This document shows positions 60,897 through 64,000 of a DNA stretch of 64,000 nt, one piece after another. A program made the translations under genes and the position numbers. The notes beneath the pieces are model-generated. The model worked only from the letters and a program-made list of their open reading frames with translations, did not search any database and had not been told where the DNA came from. Numbering within the stretch: position 1 is the stretch's first letter; the number at the start of each line of letters is the position of its first letter. The DNA is from Pelagibacteraceae bacterium AG-349-L17 (GTDB lineage: Bacteria > Pseudomonadota > Alphaproteobacteria > Pelagibacterales > Pelagibacteraceae), in contig QCDC01000003.1 of the NCBI GenBank assembly GCA_003278805.1, positions 1-64,000 of the forward strand. The letters are read 5' to 3'.

Positions 60897-61792
60897 TATT
60901 CATGTCCTTCAGTACTAAAATTATAAATTTTTTCATCTAATGAATTATATTTTTCATAATCGACTAATTCGTAAAGTCTTTTCCTAGTTTGCATCTTATC
61001 AATTATATTGTTTTGGTGTCCATTTGCATAAATGTCTCTTAATCCATCTTCTACATTTTTCATAGCCAATCTTTGTGAAGTTACTGGATAAATCACAATA
61101 TTATATCCAAAATTTTCTAATTCTTTGTAGTTGAACAATTTAGACTTACCAAACTCAGTCATATTAGCTAACAAGTAACCAGACAATTCTTTACGAACTT
61201 TTTCAAAATCTTTTTCATCTTCAAGAGCTTCTGGGAAAATAATTTCAGCACCAGCATCAATGTAGGCTTTGCATCTTTCAATCATTTTGTCTAAACCTTC
61301 AACACTTTTAGCATCTGAACGTGCAATAATTTTAAAATTTTGATCTTTTTTAGTAGCAATACATTCTTTAATTTTTTTAACCATAGCACCAGTTGAAACA
61401 AGTTCTTTATTATCAAGATGCCCACATCTTTTTCGTTCAATCTGATCCTCTAAGTGGACACCTGTTATTCCAAATTCTTCAAATGTTTCTATGGTTTCTT
61501 TACAAGATTTAAATCCTGTATCGATATCAACTATTGTTGGAAGATTAGTTACTCTCGAAATTAGATAAGATCTTGTGCTAACATCTTGAAGAGTTGTTAA
61601 GCCAATATCGGGAAAACCAAGATCATTAGCCATTACTCCACCAGATACATAAACTGCATCATATCCAATTTCTTCTATAAGCTTTGCTGTCAAAGGATTG
61701 TATGCACCTGGAACTCTTAATATTTTATTTGATTTTAATTTTTGATCAAAATCTAATCTTTTTTGACTTGGTTCTTTTTCTACAAAGTGCAT
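60896..61792 (-). CDS. prpB: 2-methylisocitrate lyase
   Basis: A 298-residue PEP-mutase/isocitrate-lyase fold enzyme splitting methylisocitrate into pyruvate and succinate. GAYNPLTAKLIEEIGYDAVYVSGG is the N-terminal strand, VDIDTGF binds magnesium, and the active-site loop reads EDQIERKRCGHLDNKEL with the catalytic KRCGH. Full length and specific to PrpB. Central gene of the operon, one-base overlaps on both sides. Confidence 0.94.
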   Translation of the reverse strand: MHFVEKEPSQKRLDFDQKLKSNKILRVPGAYNPLTAKLIEEIGYDAVYVSGGVMANDLGFPDIGLTTLQDVSTRSYLISRVTNLPTIVDIDTGFKSCKETIETFEEFGITGVHLEDQIERKRCGHLDNKELVSTGAMVKKIKECIATKKDQNFKIIARSDAKSVEGLDKMIERCKAYIDAGAEIIFPEALEDEKDFEKVRKELSGYLLANMTEFGKSKLFNYKELENFGYNIVIYPVTSQRLAMKNVEDGLRDIYANGHQNNIIDKMQTRKRLYELVDYEKYNSLDEKIYNFSTEGHE

Positions 61793-63294
61793 TAAAAAAT
61801 TCCTTTTTTATTATTTCGTTTTAATTTATTTCTTCTTACTTCAATATTCAATTTATGAAGTTGACCTGATTTTAAATTTCTTAAATTTTGCACTGTTTTT
61901 AAAAAACGATTGCTTTCTTTTTTATCCAAAATACCCTCAGTTAAAGTTAAAAATTTATTTATATAATTTTCTCTTTTAAACGGTCTTGCTCCATATGGAT
62001 GTGCGTCTGCTCTATCAAGTTTCTCTGTTATTTTTTTTCCATTGTTAAGTGTTACAACTACTTTAGCTCCAAAAGCTTTATTTTTTGGATTTGGATCATG
62101 ATATTTCTTTGTCCATTTTTTATCTTCATATGTTTTAATTGATCTCCAAATTTTAATTGTACTTTTTCTATTTGCTCTTGCTTTAGTATAAGATTTTACA
62201 TGATGCCAATCTCCGTCTTCTAAAGCTACGGCAAATATATACATTATAGAATGATCCAGTGTCTCTCTACTGGCGTTAGGATCCATTTTTTGAGGATCAT
62301 TAGCTCCTGTCCCGATAACATAATGAGTGTGATGGCTTGTGAAAATATCAATTTTTTTAATTAGATTTAGATTAGAGATTTTTGTTTTTAATTTTTTAGC
62401 TAGATCTATTAATGCTTGTGATTGATATTCTGCAGAATATTCTTTTGTATATGTCTCTAATATAGCTTTTTTACTCTCACCTTTTTTTGGTAAAGGGACT
62501 TTGTAGTTTGCTTTTTTTCCATCCAATATTCTTGCTATTACACTATCTTCACCTTCATATATTGGACTTGGAGCACCTTCACCTCTCATAGTTCTGTCTA
62601 AAGCTTCGATAGCAAGCTTACCAGCATGAGCAGGAGCATAAGCTTTCCAACTTGAAATTTCTCCTTTTCTAGATTGTCTTGTAGAAATTGATGTATGTAA
62701 TGCCTGTTGAACAGCTTGATATATAGTTTCAGTATTTAATTTAAGCATTGTTCCTAATCCAGCAGCAACACTAGGGCCTAAATGAGCAATGTGGTCCACC
62801 TTATGCTTATGCAAACAAATACCTTTGACTAAATTTACCTGAACTTCATATGCAGTAATTATTCCTCTTAATAAATCCAATCCACTTTTTTTGTTTTGTT
62901 GTGCTACACTAATAAGAGGAGGAATGTTGTCACCTGGATGACTATAATCTGCAGCTAAGAAAGTATCATGAAAATCTAATTCTCTAACAGCTGTACCATT
63001 TGACCATGCTGCCCATTCACAATCAAATTTTAATTTTGAGTTTACACCAAATAAAGTTGCACCATTTTTTCTAGGGTGTCTTAAAGCCATTTCTCTAGAT
63101 GAGACTACTGGCTTTCTATTTAATGAAGCAATTGCAACAGAAGCATTATCAATAATTCTATTGATAACCATTTCAATAGAATCTTTATTTAATTTAGCAT
63201 TATCGCTTGCTATCTCTGCAATTTTCCACGCAAGCTGTTTCTTCTTTGGAAGACTAATTTTTGATGGATATACTTTAACTGTGTGTAATAACAA
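61792..63294 (-). CDS. prpD: 2-methylcitrate dehydratase (MmgE/PrpD family)
   Basis: A 500-residue dehydratase acting between PrpC and Prp[40 protein letters not shown] is the PrpD active-site region, and [34 protein letters not shown] and [19 protein letters not shown] are further landmarks. It is slightly longer than usual with a basic C-terminus. First gene of prpDBC, which together turn propionyl-CoA into pyruvate and succinate. Confidence 0.93.
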   Translation of the reverse strand: MLLHTVKVYPSKISLPKKKQLAWKIAEIASDNAKLNKDSIEMVINRIIDNASVAIASLNRKPVVSSREMALRHPRKNGATLFGVNSKLKFDCEWAAWSNGTAVRELDFHDTFLAADYSHPGDNIPPLISVAQQNKKSGLDLLRGIITAYEVQVNLVKGICLHKHKVDHIAHLGPSVAAGLGTMLKLNTETIYQAVQQALHTSISTRQSRKGEISSWKAYAPAHAGKLAIEALDRTMRGEGAPSPIYEGEDSVIARILDGKKANYKVPLPKKGESKKAILETYTKEYSAEYQSQALIDLAKKLKTKISNLNLIKKIDIFTSHHTHYVIGTGANDPQKMDPNASRETLDHSIMYIFAVALEDGDWHHVKSYTKARANRKSTIKIWRSIKTYEDKKWTKKYHDPNPKNKAFGAKVVVTLNNGKKITEKLDRADAHPYGARPFKRENYINKFLTLTEGILDKKESNRFLKTVQNLRNLKSGQLHKLNIEVRRNKLKRNNKKGIF

Positions 63295-63347
63295 AATTAC
63301 TCCTTACTTGTGATTTTGTTTTAATAGTTAAAATAAATTAATCAATA

Positions 63348-64000
63348 TTAAAGATATTCTGATACTATTTTCTCAATGCCTACAAAGTCTTTTATAATGT
63401 GATTATGATAAATTTCCTCAGATCTTTTTTCTGTATATCCATATTTTAGTAATATTATTGGAATTTCAGCAGCCTTAGCAGCATTAGCATCTGTCTCGCT
63501 ATCACCGATCATAATCGATTTATTTTTATCTCCATCTAAAATCTCAATTGTAGTTGTTAAATGTCGAGGGTCTGGTTTGCAATATTCAAAAGTATTATAA
63601 CCTGCAACATATTCAAAATAATCATAAATCCCAATTTTTTTTAAAAGATCAACTGCTAAGTGTTCAGTTTTATTTGTACATACTGCCATAGAAATATTTT
63701 CATTTTTACACCAATTTAAAAATTCCTTAACACCATTAATTAATTTACTTTCATGTAAAATATTTTTTCCATAATACGATAAAAATTCATCAGTCATTTC
63801 GTTTTGAATTTTTTCATCAAACCACTTCCATTGACCATTAGCTTTTGCCATCATAGCTTTTGCTCCTTTGCCAACAGCATTTTTTAATTCTCCTAAAGTT
63901 TTTGTAGGATAACCAAATTTTTTCATTACATGGTTATGTGCGCGTATTAAATCTGGAGCGGTATCCACTAATGTGCCGTCTAAATCAAATAAAATTGTAA
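63348..64000 (-). CDS. gph: HAD-superfamily phosphatase, phosphoglycolate-phosphatase-like (5' end outside window)
   Basis: The frame is open to the window edge and encodes ILFDLDGTLVDTAPDLIRAHN, the HAD motif I with the nucleophile and acid aspartates, so the start lies beyond base 64000. Motif II is VCTNKTE, the lysine is in KPDPRHL and motif III is MIGDSETDANAAKAAEI. The cap domain resembles Gph, which removes phosphate from 2-phosphoglycolate, but related phosphatases share all these motifs. Lies 53 bp upstream of prpD on the same strand. Confidence 0.85.
   Translation of the reverse strand, partial: TILFDLDGTLVDTAPDLIRAHNHVMKKFGYPTKTLGELKNAVGKGAKAMMAKANGQWKWFDEKIQNEMTDEFLSYYGKNILHESKLINGVKEFLNWCKNENISMAVCTNKTEHLAVDLLKKIGIYDYFEYVAGYNTFEYCKPDPRHLTTTIEILDGDKNKSIMIGDSETDANAAKAAEIPIILLKYGYTEKRSEEIYHNHIIKDFVGIEKIVSEYL

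Noticed and set aside
63966-63968. GTG at 63968 as the start of the HAD phosphatase
   Set aside because: The codons before it encode the essential DLDGT nucleophile motif, so the gene continues past the window edge.

Overview
The window looks like a chromosomal segment of a SAR11-type (Pelagibacterales) alphaproteobacterium. The base composition is very AT-rich, the coding is dense, and operons are joined by 1-4 bp overlaps. The gene content is typical of a streamlined marine oligotroph: many periplasmic-binding-protein transporters plus taurine/sulfonate, methylated-amine, osmolyte and propionate catabolism. No rRNA, CRISPR array, IS element or prophage was seen. One tRNA gene is present. 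No gap between genes exceeds 300 bases; the longest are 41012-41233, 53873-54089, 20074-20256 and 56645-56824.

Layout. 1-6220: carbohydrate/glycoside ABC importer (ATPase, binding protein, two permeases) followed by a GH63-type glycoside hydrolase. 6217-9427: sulfopropanediol dehydrogenase-like HpsN, a phosphate acetyltransferase and a BASS-family transporter. 9424-10700: a two-HTH regulator and a divergent micro-membrane protein. 10689-16320: Ldh2-type dehydrogenase, two nucleotide-sugar epimerases, a GT2 and a large membrane protein, forming a very A/T-rich envelope-sugar block. 16323-25178: taurine-type ABC transporter (tauCBA) divergent from an aminotransferase, alanine dehydrogenase and a DMGDH-like FAD/GcvT-fold fusion. 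25228-27144: micro-membrane protein, tRNA(CAT), phosphoribosyltransferase, GMP reductase. 27216-31283: rmlDCAB and a GT2. 31261-35476: apt facing mtnP-mtnA-class II aldolase-speD/speE fusion, a self-consistent polyamine by-product salvage group. 35536-38592: polar amino-acid SBP and two permeases, then a PhyH dioxygenase. 38582-53872: mixed genes including a TTT transporter (tctCBA), glycosyltransferases, DMT exporters, gamma-carbonic anhydrase, rpoZ, dusA and a TSUP permease. 53873-55193: a candidate minus-strand structured RNA and a K/E/R-rich coiled-coil protein. 55190-64000: phosphomannomutase, nrdAB behind NrdR-like boxes, prpDBC and a truncated HAD phosphatase.

The most interesting recurring structure is regulatory. 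In all four transporter operons whose binding-protein gene lies in the window (sugar, taurine, amino acid, TTT), a strong inverted repeat follows the binding-protein gene and precedes the next gene. In three of the four it looks like an intrinsic terminator, and in two it abuts or contains the next start codon. This suggests a shared strategy for setting a high binding-protein to membrane-component ratio in an organism with few transcription factors. A second candidate novelty is a chain of four hairpins ending in a U-tract on the minus strand at 53880-54043, where no minus-strand gene is present. All functions are read from sequence motifs and recalled families; no database search was run.
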